Assembly (NCBI RefSeq): GCF_000243395.2
Contig: NZ_CM001484.1
Span: 1,661,568-1,725,567, forward strand
Reading direction: 5' to 3'
Origin: Saccharomonospora glauca K62
Lineage (GTDB): Bacteria; Actinomycetota; Actinomycetes; Mycobacteriales; Pseudonocardiaceae
Length of the DNA: 64,000 nucleotides
The notes under the pieces are model-generated. The model saw only the letters and a list, made by a program, of their open reading frames with translations. It did no database searches and was not told the origin of the DNA. A program made the translations under genes and the position numbers. This document shows, one piece after another, positions 56,472-64,000 of this stretch (position 1 is the first letter of the stretch; every line of letters starts with the position of its first letter).

Positions 56472-57245
56472 GTGAATGGGGAGACGAGGCAGTTCGCGAC
56501 GCCGCGGTCTCGGTCGGTACTCGCTCGTGGGCTGTCCCTGTTGGACGCGTTCAGCACGGGTGAGCCGGAGCTGACCCTCGCCGAGATCGCCAAGCGGACC
56601 GGGTTGCCCAAGCCCACGGCTCACCGGTTGCTCGGCGACCTCGTGGAGTGGGGCGCGGTCGAGAAGTCGGGTCCCGGCAGCTACCGGTTGGCCACCAAGC
56701 TGTTCTGGCTCGGTCAGCTCGTGCCCCTGCACCGGGTGCTGCGCGAGGCGGCCCTGCCGCACCTGGAACGCCTGCACGAGGTCAGCGGGGAGAACGTGAA
56801 CCTCGCCGTGCCGGACAGCGTCTACTCGCTGTTCGTCGAGCGCGTGACCGGGCGCGACGCCATGCCCTTGCGGGTCCGGGTCGGCGCGCGGATGCCGGCG
56901 CACTGCGCGGCGACGGGCAAGGTCTTCCTCGCCTGGGGCGGGCGGGAACGGCTCCGGCAGCTCGTGAGCGTCGGGCTGACTCGGTACACGCCGAGGACCA
57001 TCGTGCTTCCGGGACTGCTCCACCGCGATCTCGAACGGGTGAAGGAGCGCGGGGTCGCCTTCACCTACGAGGAGGCGGAGCCGGGGGTCGCCGCCGTCGC
57101 GGCACCCGTGTACGGGCGGGGAGGCCGGGTCGTGGCCGCGCTGTCGGTGACGGGGCGGGCCCAGACGCTCGACCTCGACCGCTTCGGGCACGCGGTGCGA
57201 GCGGCGGCCACGGCGGTGTCGGAGGCCCTGCCGTCCAGCGTGTGA
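56472..57245 (+). CDS. IclR family transcriptional regulator
   Basis: A 257-residue protein with an N-terminal winged helix (ELTLAEIAKRTGLPKPTAHRLLGDLVEWGAVEKSG, about residues 33-66) and a C-terminal IclR effector domain (VGARMPAHCAATGKVFLAW; GVAFTYEEAEPGVAAVAAPVYG). IclR proteins bind small acids and control catabolic genes nearby. The most likely target is the adjacent ThDP enzyme gene on the same strand. The start is a GTG with a leaderless-type -10 box. Confidence 0.9.
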   Translation: MNGETRQFATPRSRSVLARGLSLLDAFSTGEPELTLAEIAKRTGLPKPTAHRLLGDLVEWGAVEKSGPGSYRLATKLFWLGQLVPLHRVLREAALPHLERLHEVSGENVNLAVPDSVYSLFVERVTGRDAMPLRVRVGARMPAHCAATGKVFLAWGGRERLRQLVSVGLTRYTPRTIVLPGLLHRDLERVKERGVAFTYEEAEPGVAAVAAPVYGRGGRVVAALSVTGRAQTLDLDRFGHAVRAAATAVSEALPSSV

Positions 57246-57424
57246 CCCCGAACCCGTTCACCCGGCGGGAGTATGGAGTGAGCACGCGCGGGAAACCTGG
57301 TGGCGACGGCATCGGTTGCGTTGGCTAACCTGTGCTGTCGGCGGCCAACGCATCCGGTCACGGTGTGTCATGGTCCGTCCGGAACTCACTGTCGTTCGAA
57401 CACCACTTGAGAGGATCCCGCGAA

Positions 57425-59197
57425 GTGCTCCGCACTCACGACGCCGGCACGCTGCGTGCCGAGCACGTTGGCCAGACAGTCACCCTCACCGGATGGGTGG
57501 CCCGGCGGCGCGATCACGGTGGTGTGATCTTCATCGATCTCCGGGACGCGAGCGGCGTGGCCCAGGTGGTCTTCCGCGAGGGCGAGATGGCCGAGCGTGC
57601 CCACGCGCTGCGTTCCGAGTACTGCCTGAAGGTCACCGGTGAGGTGTCGCGGCGGCCGGAGGGCAACGAGAACCCGGACATCCCCACCGGTGACATCGAG
57701 GTGCTGGTCACCGATCTGGAGGTGCTGTCGGAATCGGCCGCGCTGCCGTTCCCGATCGACGAGCGGCTGGAGGTGGGGGAGGAGACCCGCCTGCGCTACC
57801 GCTACCTCGACCTGCGCCGCTCCGGCCCGGCGCGGATCATGCGCCTGCGCAGCGAGGTCAACCGCGTCGCCCGCGAGGTGCTGCACCGGCACGGCTTCCT
57901 CGAGATCGAGACGCCGACCATGACCCGCTCGACTCCCGAGGGCGCGCGCGACTTCCTGGTGCCCGCTCGCCTGAAGCCGGGCTCCTGGTACGCGCTGCCG
58001 CAGTCGCCCCAGCTGTTCAAGCAGCTGCTGATGGTCGGCGGGCTGGAGCGCTACTACCAGATCGCGCGCTGCTACCGCGACGAGGACTTCCGTGCCGACC
58101 GGCAGCCCGAGTTCACCCAGCTCGACATCGAGATGAGCTTCGTCGAGCAGGACGACGTCATCGCCCTGGCGGAGGACGTCCTGGCGGCGCTGTGGAAGCT
58201 CGTCGGGGTCGAGGTCACCACGCCGTTCCGGCGGATGACCTACGCGGAGGCGATGAGCAAGTACGGCACCGACAAGCCGGACCTGCGCTTCGGACTCGAA
58301 CTGGTCGAACTCACCGACTTCTTCGCCGAGACGCCGTTTCGCGTCTTCCAGGCTCCCTACGTCGGGGCCGTGGTCATGCCCGGTGGGGCCGACCAGCCGC
58401 GCCGCACGCTCGACGCCTGGCAGGAATGGGCCAGGCAGCGTGGCCACAAGGGACTGGCCTACGTGCTCGTGGGCGAGGACGGCACGCTCGGCGGTCCGGT
58501 CGCCAAGAACCTGTCGGAGACCGAGCGCGAGAACCTCGTGGACGCCGCGGGCGCCAAGCCGGGCGACTGCATCTTCTTCGCCGCGGGCAAGCCCAAGGAC
58601 GCGCGTCAGCTGCTCGGCATGGCTCGGGTGGAGATCGCCCACCGACTCGGCCTGATCGACGAGAACTCCTGGTCGTTCGTGTGGGTGGTGGACTTCCCGA
58701 TGTTCGAGCCGGCCGAGGACAGCGACGACGTCAGCGTCGGCGGCGGCAAGTGGACCGCGCTGCACCACGCGTTCACCTCCCCGACCCCCGAGTGGATCGA
58801 CAAGTTCGAGTCCGATCCGGGCAACGCCCTGGCCTACGCCTACGACATCGTCTGCAACGGCAACGAGATCGGCGGCGGTTCGATCCGTATCCACCGCGCC
58901 GACGTGCAGAAGCGCGTGTTCGAGGTCATGGGCCTTTCCCAGGAGGAGGCGCAGGAGAAGTTCGGCTTCCTGCTCGACGCCTTCCAGTACGGGCCGCCGC
59001 CGCACGGCGGTATCGCGTTCGGCTGGGACCGCATCGTGATGCTGCTCTCCGGAGCCGAGTCGCTCCGCGAGGTGATCGCCTTCCCGAAGACAGGTGGCGG
59101 TTACGACCCGCTCACCGGTGCGCCGGCGCCGATCACCGCGCAGCAGCGCAAGGAGGCGGGCGTCGACGCCAAGCCGACGGCGACTCCGCAACGCTGA
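57425..59197 (+). CDS. aspS: aspartyl-tRNA synthetase
   Basis: AspRS, 590 residues, is a class IIb enzyme of the bacterial type. It has an N-terminal OB anticodon-binding domain ([26 protein letters not shown], in parts), motif 2 around [20 protein letters not shown], a GAD insertion domain, and motif 3 [16 protein letters not shown]. The start GTG 57425 has GAGAGGA in front. An in-frame codon 93 bp upstream would add unrelated residues. Whether it also charges tRNA-Asn cannot be decided here. Confidence 0.97.
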   Translation: MLRTHDAGTLRAEHVGQTVTLTGWVARRRDHGGVIFIDLRDASGVAQVVFREGEMAERAHALRSEYCLKVTGEVSRRPEGNENPDIPTGDIEVLVTDLEVLSESAALPFPIDERLEVGEETRLRYRYLDLRRSGPARIMRLRSEVNRVAREVLHRHGFLEIETPTMTRSTPEGARDFLVPARLKPGSWYALPQSPQLFKQLLMVGGLERYYQIARCYRDEDFRADRQPEFTQLDIEMSFVEQDDVIALAEDVLAALWKLVGVEVTTPFRRMTYAEAMSKYGTDKPDLRFGLELVELTDFFAETPFRVFQAPYVGAVVMPGGADQPRRTLDAWQEWARQRGHKGLAYVLVGEDGTLGGPVAKNLSETERENLVDAAGAKPGDCIFFAAGKPKDARQLLGMARVEIAHRLGLIDENSWSFVWVVDFPMFEPAEDSDDVSVGGGKWTALHHAFTSPTPEWIDKFESDPGNALAYAYDIVCNGNEIGGGSIRIHRADVQKRVFEVMGLSQEEAQEKFGFLLDAFQYGPPPHGGIAFGWDRIVMLLSGAESLREVIAFPKTGGGYDPLTGAPAPITAQQRKEAGVDAKPTATPQR

Positions 59198-59283
59198 AGG
59201 TCACCTCGCCCATGACACCGTGAGTGGAGTCGCGCCCCCGAGTGTCAGCCGATTGCCTGTGGTGGCGCCCGCTCGTCGACTAG

Positions 59284-59289
59284 TAGGGT
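59284..59289 (+). promoter_or_regulatory. -10 box of the APH-fold kinase gene, leaderless-type
   Basis: TAGGGT is 8 nt before the ATG and no Shine-Dalgarno is present, as for several other genes in the window. Confidence 0.45.
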
Positions 59290-59297
59290 CGAACACG

Positions 59298-60503
59298 ATG
59301 ATTCTGGATGCCTCCTCCACCGACGGGTCGTCAATCGGTGCGGGAGCCGAACCGTCCCCGGTCGCGCACGCCGTGGCGACCGCGGAGGCCGTCCTCGCCC
59401 AGCGTTTCGGCAGCGCGATACCGCTCGCGGAACCGGAGGACCTCGCGGGTAGCGGCCCGGCCGTGGTGGTCAGGGCCAGGGTGGCGTCGTCGGCGTTCGC
59501 GCTACCGCGCACGTTGGTGATCAAGCATTACCCGGACGAGTCGACGAGCGGTGCGTTCGCCCGTGAGGCGGCGAGCTACCAGTTGTTCACGGCATTGCCT
59601 CCCGAGGACCGCGTGTGTCCCGAGCTGCTCGCCCACGACGGCGACCGGCGCATCCTCGTGATCGAGGACCTGGGACGCGCTCCCACGTTGGAGGACAAGC
59701 TGCGGGGCTCGGACAGCCGGGCCGCCGAGACGGCGTTGTTGTCGTGGGCGCGGTCCCTCGGCCGCATGCATGCCACCACCGCGAGCCGGGAGGCCGACTT
59801 CCACGCGCTGCTACGGCGGCTCAGCGGGAAATCGCGGGGCGACGAGGAGGCCGGGTACCTCGACGGCGAGGAACTGGTGCCGCTCGCGGCGGTGGCGGAG
59901 CTCCCCGCGCTTCTGCACGACTCGTTCGGGGTGACCACGTCGGAGGCGGTGCTCGACGCCGTGGAGCGGGCCGCGGACAACGCCCGCTCGGTGTCGTACC
60001 GGGCGTTCTCCCCCGTGGATCTGTGGCCGGACAACAACCTGATCACCGGCGCCGGAGTACGGTTCCTCGACTTCGAGCACGGCCGCATCCGCAGCGCGCT
60101 CACCGACGTCGCCCACCTTCGGGTGCCGTTTGCCTCCAGCCGGCAGCCGCTGGCACTGCCCGCGGGGCTGAGCGAGGCGATGACCGCCGCGTGGCGCGCG
60201 GAGGTCATCGAGTTGTGGCCCGCGCTCGGCGAAGACGAGCTGCTGTCGGCCTATCTCCTGGGCGCACAGTTGGTGCTCGTGTGGTTGTCGACGTGGCGGG
60301 AGCTGCCGCGCCTGGCCGACACGAGGAAGGCCGGTCCCACCAGTCGGGCCGCCGCCCTGGTCACGTGGTGGCGCGACCTGTCGGCGCGAGCCGACCACGG
60401 TGGTGACTCCGCCGTCGCCGAACACGCCGCGGCCGTGGCCGCCGCCTTCGAGGCACGCTTCGAGCCGGACCTCGACCTGGCGCTGTACCCCGCGTTCCGC
60501 TGA
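59298..60503 (+). CDS. aminoglycoside phosphotransferase-fold protein
   Basis: A 401-residue protein with the APH/choline-kinase fold: a lysine in [26 protein letters not shown] as hinge, a catalytic loop reading [10 protein letters not shown] near residue 237, and FLDFEHGRI as the metal-binding Asp motif. The loop keeps Asp and the Asn five positions later but lacks the usual His of H-G-D. It is probably a small-molecule kinase. There is no reason to call it a resistance gene. It stands alone between aspS and rarA, with a leaderless-type promoter. Confidence 0.8.
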   Translation: MILDASSTDGSSIGAGAEPSPVAHAVATAEAVLAQRFGSAIPLAEPEDLAGSGPAVVVRARVASSAFALPRTLVIKHYPDESTSGAFAREAASYQLFTALPPEDRVCPELLAHDGDRRILVIEDLGRAPTLEDKLRGSDSRAAETALLSWARSLGRMHATTASREADFHALLRRLSGKSRGDEEAGYLDGEELVPLAAVAELPALLHDSFGVTTSEAVLDAVERAADNARSVSYRAFSPVDLWPDNNLITGAGVRFLDFEHGRIRSALTDVAHLRVPFASSRQPLALPAGLSEAMTAAWRAEVIELWPALGEDELLSAYLLGAQLVLVWLSTWRELPRLADTRKAGPTSRAAALVTWWRDLSARADHGGDSAVAEHAAAVAAAFEARFEPDLDLALYPAFR

Positions 60504-60564
60504 CCGGGCGGTGAGAGCCACCGGGCGGGGCGGCGGCGGGAGGAGCACCGTCCGTCCCGGCGGC

Positions 60565-60570
60565 TACGGT
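60565..60570 (+). promoter_or_regulatory. -10 box of rarA, leaderless-type
   Basis: TACGGT is 6 nt before the GTG start. The GAGGG between them is too close to the start to act as a ribosome site. Confidence 0.45.
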
Positions 60571-60576
60571 CGAGGG

Positions 60577-61950
60577 GTGCACCAGGACGAACTCTTCAGG
60601 GTGAATCCGGACGTCGCCGAGCGGCCGTCTCCGTCGGAGGGACGGCGTGAACACTCCGCGCCGCCGAACGCGCCCCTCGCGGCGCGGATGCGGCCCCGCT
60701 CGCTCGACGAGGTCGTCGGCCAGCGGCACCTGCTGGGGGAGGGCGCGCCGTTGCGCAGGCTCGTGGAGGGCGCCACCCCGGCCTCGGTGCTGCTGTACGG
60801 CCCACCGGGCACGGGCAAGACCACGCTCGCCAACCTCGTCTCCACGGCCACCGGGCGGCGGTTCGTGGCGCTGTCGGCCCTGTCTGCGGGGGTGAAGGAG
60901 GTCAGGGGCGTCATCGAGGAGGCCCGGCGTCGCCGTGCCTACGCCGCCGAGGACACGGTGCTCTTCATCGACGAGGTGCATCGGTTCTCCAAGACCCAGC
61001 AGGACGCGTTGCTGGGCGCGGTGGAGGACCGCACCGTCCTGCTGGTGGCGGCCACCACGGAGAACCCGTCGTTCTCGGTGGTCGCGCCGTTGCTGTCGCG
61101 TTCGCTCGTGCTCCAGCTGCGGCCGCTGACCGACGAGGACATCGCCGAGCTCGTCCGTCGTGCCGTCGCCGACGAGCGCGGTCTCGCCGGGGCCGTGGAG
61201 GTCACCGACGACGCCGTGCGGCACCTCGTGCGACTCGCGGCGGGGGACGCGCGCCGGGCCCTGACGGCGCTGGAGGCGGCGGCCGAGGCCGCCACGGCCA
61301 CGGGGAGCTCCACCGTGGACCTCGCCACCGTGGAGTCCACGGTGGACAAGGCCGCCGTCCGCTACGACCGGGACGGTGATCAGCACTACGACGTCGTCAG
61401 CGCGTTCATCAAGTCGATTCGGGGCTCCGACGTCGACGCCGCCCTGCACTACCTCGCCCGCATGATCGAGGCGGGGGAGGACCCCCGGTTCATCGCCCGC
61501 AGGCTCGTGGTGCACGCGAGCGAGGACATCGGGATGGCCGACCCCACCGCCCTGCAGACGGCCGTCGCCGCCGCCCACGCCGTCCAGTTCATCGGCATGC
61601 CCGAAGGACGTCTCGCGCTCGCCCAGGCGACCGTGCACCTTGCCACGGCACCCAAGTCGAACGCCATCATCACGGCCATCGACGCCGCCCTCGCCGACGT
61701 GCGTTCCGGCGGGGTGGGTACGGTTCCTCCGCATCTGCGGGACGGTCACTACGCCGGTGCGGCCGCGCTCGGCAACGCCAGGGGCTACCGCTACCCGCAC
61801 GATGTGCCCGAGGGCGTGCTCGCCCAGCAGTACCCGCCCGACGAGCTGGTCGGGCGGGACTACTACCGGCCCAGTCGGCACGGCGCCGAGCGGACCCTGT
61901 ACGAACGTGTCCCCAAGTTGCGCCGCACGATTCGGGGAGGCGGTCGGTAG
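60577..61950 (+). CDS. rarA: replication-associated recombination protein RarA (MgsA)
   Basis: RarA is an AAA+ ATPase that acts at stalled forks and gaps. The 457-residue protein has the N-terminal [20 protein letters not shown], Walker [10 protein letters not shown] at 75-83, Walker [12 protein letters not shown], sensor [11 protein letters not shown], and a C-terminal oligomerisation domain with [31 protein letters not shown] (in parts). The GTG 60577 start follows a -10 box. It lies upstream of the DUF948-alaS group, a conserved actinobacterial order. Confidence 0.94.
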   Translation: MHQDELFRVNPDVAERPSPSEGRREHSAPPNAPLAARMRPRSLDEVVGQRHLLGEGAPLRRLVEGATPASVLLYGPPGTGKTTLANLVSTATGRRFVALSALSAGVKEVRGVIEEARRRRAYAAEDTVLFIDEVHRFSKTQQDALLGAVEDRTVLLVAATTENPSFSVVAPLLSRSLVLQLRPLTDEDIAELVRRAVADERGLAGAVEVTDDAVRHLVRLAAGDARRALTALEAAAEAATATGSSTVDLATVESTVDKAAVRYDRDGDQHYDVVSAFIKSIRGSDVDAALHYLARMIEAGEDPRFIARRLVVHASEDIGMADPTALQTAVAAAHAVQFIGMPEGRLALAQATVHLATAPKSNAIITAIDAALADVRSGGVGTVPPHLRDGHYAGAAALGNARGYRYPHDVPEGVLAQQYPPDELVGRDYYRPSRHGAERTLYERVPKLRRTIRGGGR

Positions 61951-62017
61951 CGGCTGACGACGCGCGGTAGCCTGACGGCCAATCCTGGTGGTCACACAAT
62001 AGTTTTGAGGAGGGCAC

Positions 62018-62422
62018 GTGTCGGCAGGGCAGATCGCCGCGTTGATCGCCGCAGGCGCCTTCGTGCTGCTGGTGTTGTTCCTGGCGATCGCGTTGGTCAA
62101 GCTCGGCCGCACGCTGGACGAGGCCACGATCGCGATCCGGAAGGCGCACGAGAACACCGACCCGATCCTCACCGGGGCGAACGAGACGATCACTCACGTC
62201 AACACGCAGTTGGAGCGAGTGGACGGCATCACGGCCAACGCGCAGGCGGTCTCCGGGAACGTCTCGGCCCTGACGTCGCTGTTCACGGCCACGCTCGGCG
62301 GCCCGCTGGTCAAGGCAGCAGCACTGTCCTACGGCATCAGCAAGGCGTTGCGCTCGCGGCGTCGCAAGGCCGAGGAGGGCAAGCACTCCCGCCGCGGACG
62401 GAGGAAGGGCGGTAGGCGATGA
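62018..62422 (+). CDS. DUF948 membrane protein
   Basis: A 134-residue protein with one N-terminal transmembrane segment (about residues 7-30), a helical middle (TLDEATIAIRKAHENTDPILTGANETITHVN) and a strongly basic end. This is the DUF948 pattern. The GTG start has GAGGAGG 4 nt upstream. Its ATGA overlap with the next gene implies coupling. Such proteins stand before alaS in many actinobacteria, with unknown function. Confidence 0.85.
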   Translation: MSAGQIAALIAAGAFVLLVLFLAIALVKLGRTLDEATIAIRKAHENTDPILTGANETITHVNTQLERVDGITANAQAVSGNVSALTSLFTATLGGPLVKAAALSYGISKALRSRRRKAEEGKHSRRGRRKGGRR

Positions 62423-62757
62423 GGCGACTGTTCTGGCTCGGGGTCGGAGTCATCGCCGGTGTGAGTCTGGCCCGTAAGGCGAGCGAGACGGCTCGTCAGG
62501 CGACTCCCGCCGGGTTAGCCTCGAACCTGGGTGACGCGGTGCGGGAGTTGGCCGGCGCGATCGGAGCGTTCGGCGCGGACGTCCGTGCCGGAATGAGCGA
62601 GCGGGAGCAGGAGCTGAACGACATCGTGGAACGGCGCTCGGGCCTGCCTCGGCAGAGCCGAGCGGGGCAGGCTTCACGGGGCAAGGGAGACCACCCGTAC
62701 GGCAGGCACGCCGCGGCCGAGCCCCGGACGCGGCGAGCGCGTCGGGCGGAGTTCTGA
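62419..62757 (+). CDS. small DUF6167-like protein upstream of alaS
   Basis: A 112-residue protein with an N-terminal hydrophobic stretch (RLFWLGVGVIAGVSLARKA), a helical middle (AGAIGAFGADVRAGMSEREQELND) and a basic tail. By position, between DUF948 and alaS, and by this pattern, it fits the small DUF6167-type proteins of actinobacteria. Function unknown. It overlaps the previous gene by four bases and ends 105 bp before alaS. Confidence 0.75.
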   Translation: MRRLFWLGVGVIAGVSLARKASETARQATPAGLASNLGDAVRELAGAIGAFGADVRAGMSEREQELNDIVERRSGLPRQSRAGQASRGKGDHPYGRHAAAEPRTRRARRAEF

Positions 62758-62862
62758 CGCGGCCCTCGTCGGCAGCCGTGGGAGCTCCGCCGCCTTCGTT
62801 CCCATCCATTCCGACCGTTCGCGCGACACCGCGCCGGGACGGCATCACGCCAAGGACGACCA

Positions 62863-64000
62863 GTGGAAACTCACGAAATCAACAAGCGGTTCCTCGACTA
62901 CTTCGAAAAGCGCGGTCACACCAAGGTCCCCAGCGCCTCGCTGATCCTGGACGACCCGACGTTGCTGTTCGTCAACGCGGGAATGGTGCAGTTCAAGCCG
63001 TACTTCCTCGGCGAGGTCCCGGCTCCCTACCCGCGTGCCACGAGCGTGCAGAAGTGCGTGCGCACCGGTGACATCGACGAGGTCGGCAAGACCACCCGCC
63101 ACAACACGTTCTTCCAGATGGCGGGCAACTTCTCGTTCGGCGACTACTTCAAGCAGGGCGCCATCGAGCGGGCGTGGGAGCTGCTCACGACCTCGCAGGA
63201 CGACGGCGGCCTGGGGTTCGACCCGGACCGGCTGTGGGTCACGGTGTACGAGCACGACGCCGAGACCGCGGCGATGTGGCGGGAGATCGCGGGTCTGCCG
63301 TCGGAGCGCATCCAGTTCCGCGGCGCCGACGACAACTACTGGGACATGGGCGTTCCCGGTCCGTGCGGCCCGTGCTCGGAGATCTACTACGACCGGGGTC
63401 CCGAGTACGGTCGGGAAGGCGGCCCCGTGGTGGACGAGGACCGCTACCTCGAAATCTGGAACCTCGTGTTCATGCAGGAGATCCGCGGTGAGCTGAGCCC
63501 GAAGAAGGGACATCCGCCCATCGGGGAACTGCCGCAGAAGAACATCGACACGGGCATGGGCGTCGAGCGCGTCGCCTACCTGCTGCAGGGCGTGGAGAAC
63601 GTCTACGAGACCGACCTGGTGCGTCCGGTGATCAAGCGCGCCGAGGAGTTCTCCGGCCGCCGCTACGGCGCCGACCACGCCGACGACGTCCGCTTCCGGG
63701 TGATCGCCGACCACGCGCGTTCGGGCGTCATGTTGATCGCCGACGGCGTCACGCCCGGCAACGAGGCTCGCGGCTACGTGCTGCGTCGCCTGCTGCGGCG
63801 CATCGTGCGTTCGGTGCGGCTGCTCGGGGTGCACGAGCCCGTGCTGCCGGAGTTCGCCGCCGTGGTGCGTGACGCGATGTCGCCCTCCTACCCGGAGGTG
63901 GCGCGGGAGTTCGACCGCATCAGCGACGTGATGCGGGTGGAGGAGGAGACCTTCCTCGCCACGCTGACCAGCGGGTCGCGCATCTTCGACCTGGCCGCGC
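62863..64000 (+). CDS. alaS: alanyl-tRNA synthetase, 3' end cut by window
   Basis: The first 379 codons of AlaRS. Class II motifs are visible: [16 protein letters not shown] (motif 1 region), [19 protein letters not shown] (motif 2), the [13 protein letters not shown] loop, WNLVFMQ, and [14 protein letters not shown] (motif 3). The GTG 62863 start has AAGGA 7-8 nt upstream. The editing and C-Ala domains lie beyond the window edge. Confidence 0.96.
   Translation, partial: METHEINKRFLDYFEKRGHTKVPSASLILDDPTLLFVNAGMVQFKPYFLGEVPAPYPRATSVQKCVRTGDIDEVGKTTRHNTFFQMAGNFSFGDYFKQGAIERAWELLTTSQDDGGLGFDPDRLWVTVYEHDAETAAMWREIAGLPSERIQFRGADDNYWDMGVPGPCGPCSEIYYDRGPEYGREGGPVVDEDRYLEIWNLVFMQEIRGELSPKKGHPPIGELPQKNIDTGMGVERVAYLLQGVENVYETDLVRPVIKRAEEFSGRRYGADHADDVRFRVIADHARSGVMLIADGVTPGNEARGYVLRRLLRRIVRSVRLLGVHEPVLPEFAAVVRDAMSPSYPEVAREFDRISDVMRVEEETFLATLTSGSRIFDLAA

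Noticed and set aside
59298-60503. Aminoglycoside resistance gene
   Set aside because: The fold is shared by many small-molecule kinases, the catalytic loop is atypical, and there is no resistance or mobile context.

Overview
This is about 64 kb of high-GC chromosomal DNA from a filamentous actinomycete, most likely of the family Pseudonocardiaceae (Saccharomonospora- or Amycolatopsis-like). That placement is inferred from codon use with strong G/C at third positions, many GTG starts, an SsgB sporulation-type protein, a complete PgsA-PatA-PimA set for phosphatidylinositol mannosides, and a gene order that follows the Mycobacterium tuberculosis backbone (truB/ribF/rpsO/pnp/pepR/dapB, then thrS/HIT/pgsA/patA/pimA, pdxS, yebC, ruvCAB, yajC/secD/secF/apt/rel, ppi, aspS, rarA, alaS). 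I see no prophage, insertion sequence, plasmid gene or CRISPR array. It is a housekeeping region with small accessory pockets.

Layout. Bases 1-10.1 kb: end of an MFS transporter, truB, ribF, an orphan HTH protein, a ThpR-like RNA phosphodiesterase, rpsO, pnp, the M16 peptidase pepR, dapB and a small membrane protein. 10.1-19.0 kb: a VTT-type membrane protein, a KhtTU-type K+/H+ antiporter pair on the minus strand, and a complete seven-gene mrpABCDEFG Na+/H+ antiporter operon on the plus strand. 19.1-24.4 kb: cmk, a PlsC-like acyltransferase, der, a ROK regulator and a PAC2 protein. 24.6-25.9 kb: four tRNA genes (Val-GAC, Cys-GCA, Gly-GCC on minus; Val-CAC on plus) around ssgB. 26.4-33.5 kb: thrS, an Ap4A phosphorylase-like HIT protein, a divergent yceI/marR pair, and the PIM operon pgsA-patA-pimA plus a LemA-like gene. 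33.5-38.6 kb: an EF-G2 paralogue, pdxS, and an XRE-cupin regulator divergent from azlCD. 38.9-49.4 kb: yebC, a DUF4262 gene, ruvCAB, yajC-secD-secF, apt and rel. 49.5-54.3 kb: a crotonase, a lipid-anchored or membrane-anchored cyclophilin, a glyoxalase-II-like hydrolase, and two membrane proteins. 54.6-57.2 kb: an uncharacterised thiamine-diphosphate enzyme with an IclR regulator. 57.4-64 kb: aspS, an APH-fold kinase, rarA, two small membrane proteins and the 5' part of alaS.

The most unusual non-coding feature is a mirror-symmetric array at 50260-50413. Four 21-bp direct units are followed by four inverted units at exactly the same pitch, filling the gap between two convergent genes. Two divergent regulator/target pairs carry clear paired operators: TTGAGCGYTCAA between yceI and marR, and GTTCG-N6-CGAAC between the XRE-cupin gene and azlC. 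Several genes start 6-8 nt after a TANNNT -10 box with no Shine-Dalgarno, the signature of leaderless transcripts. Two genes expected from mycobacterial synteny, pdxT next to pdxS and hisS after the glyoxalase-like gene, are not in the window.
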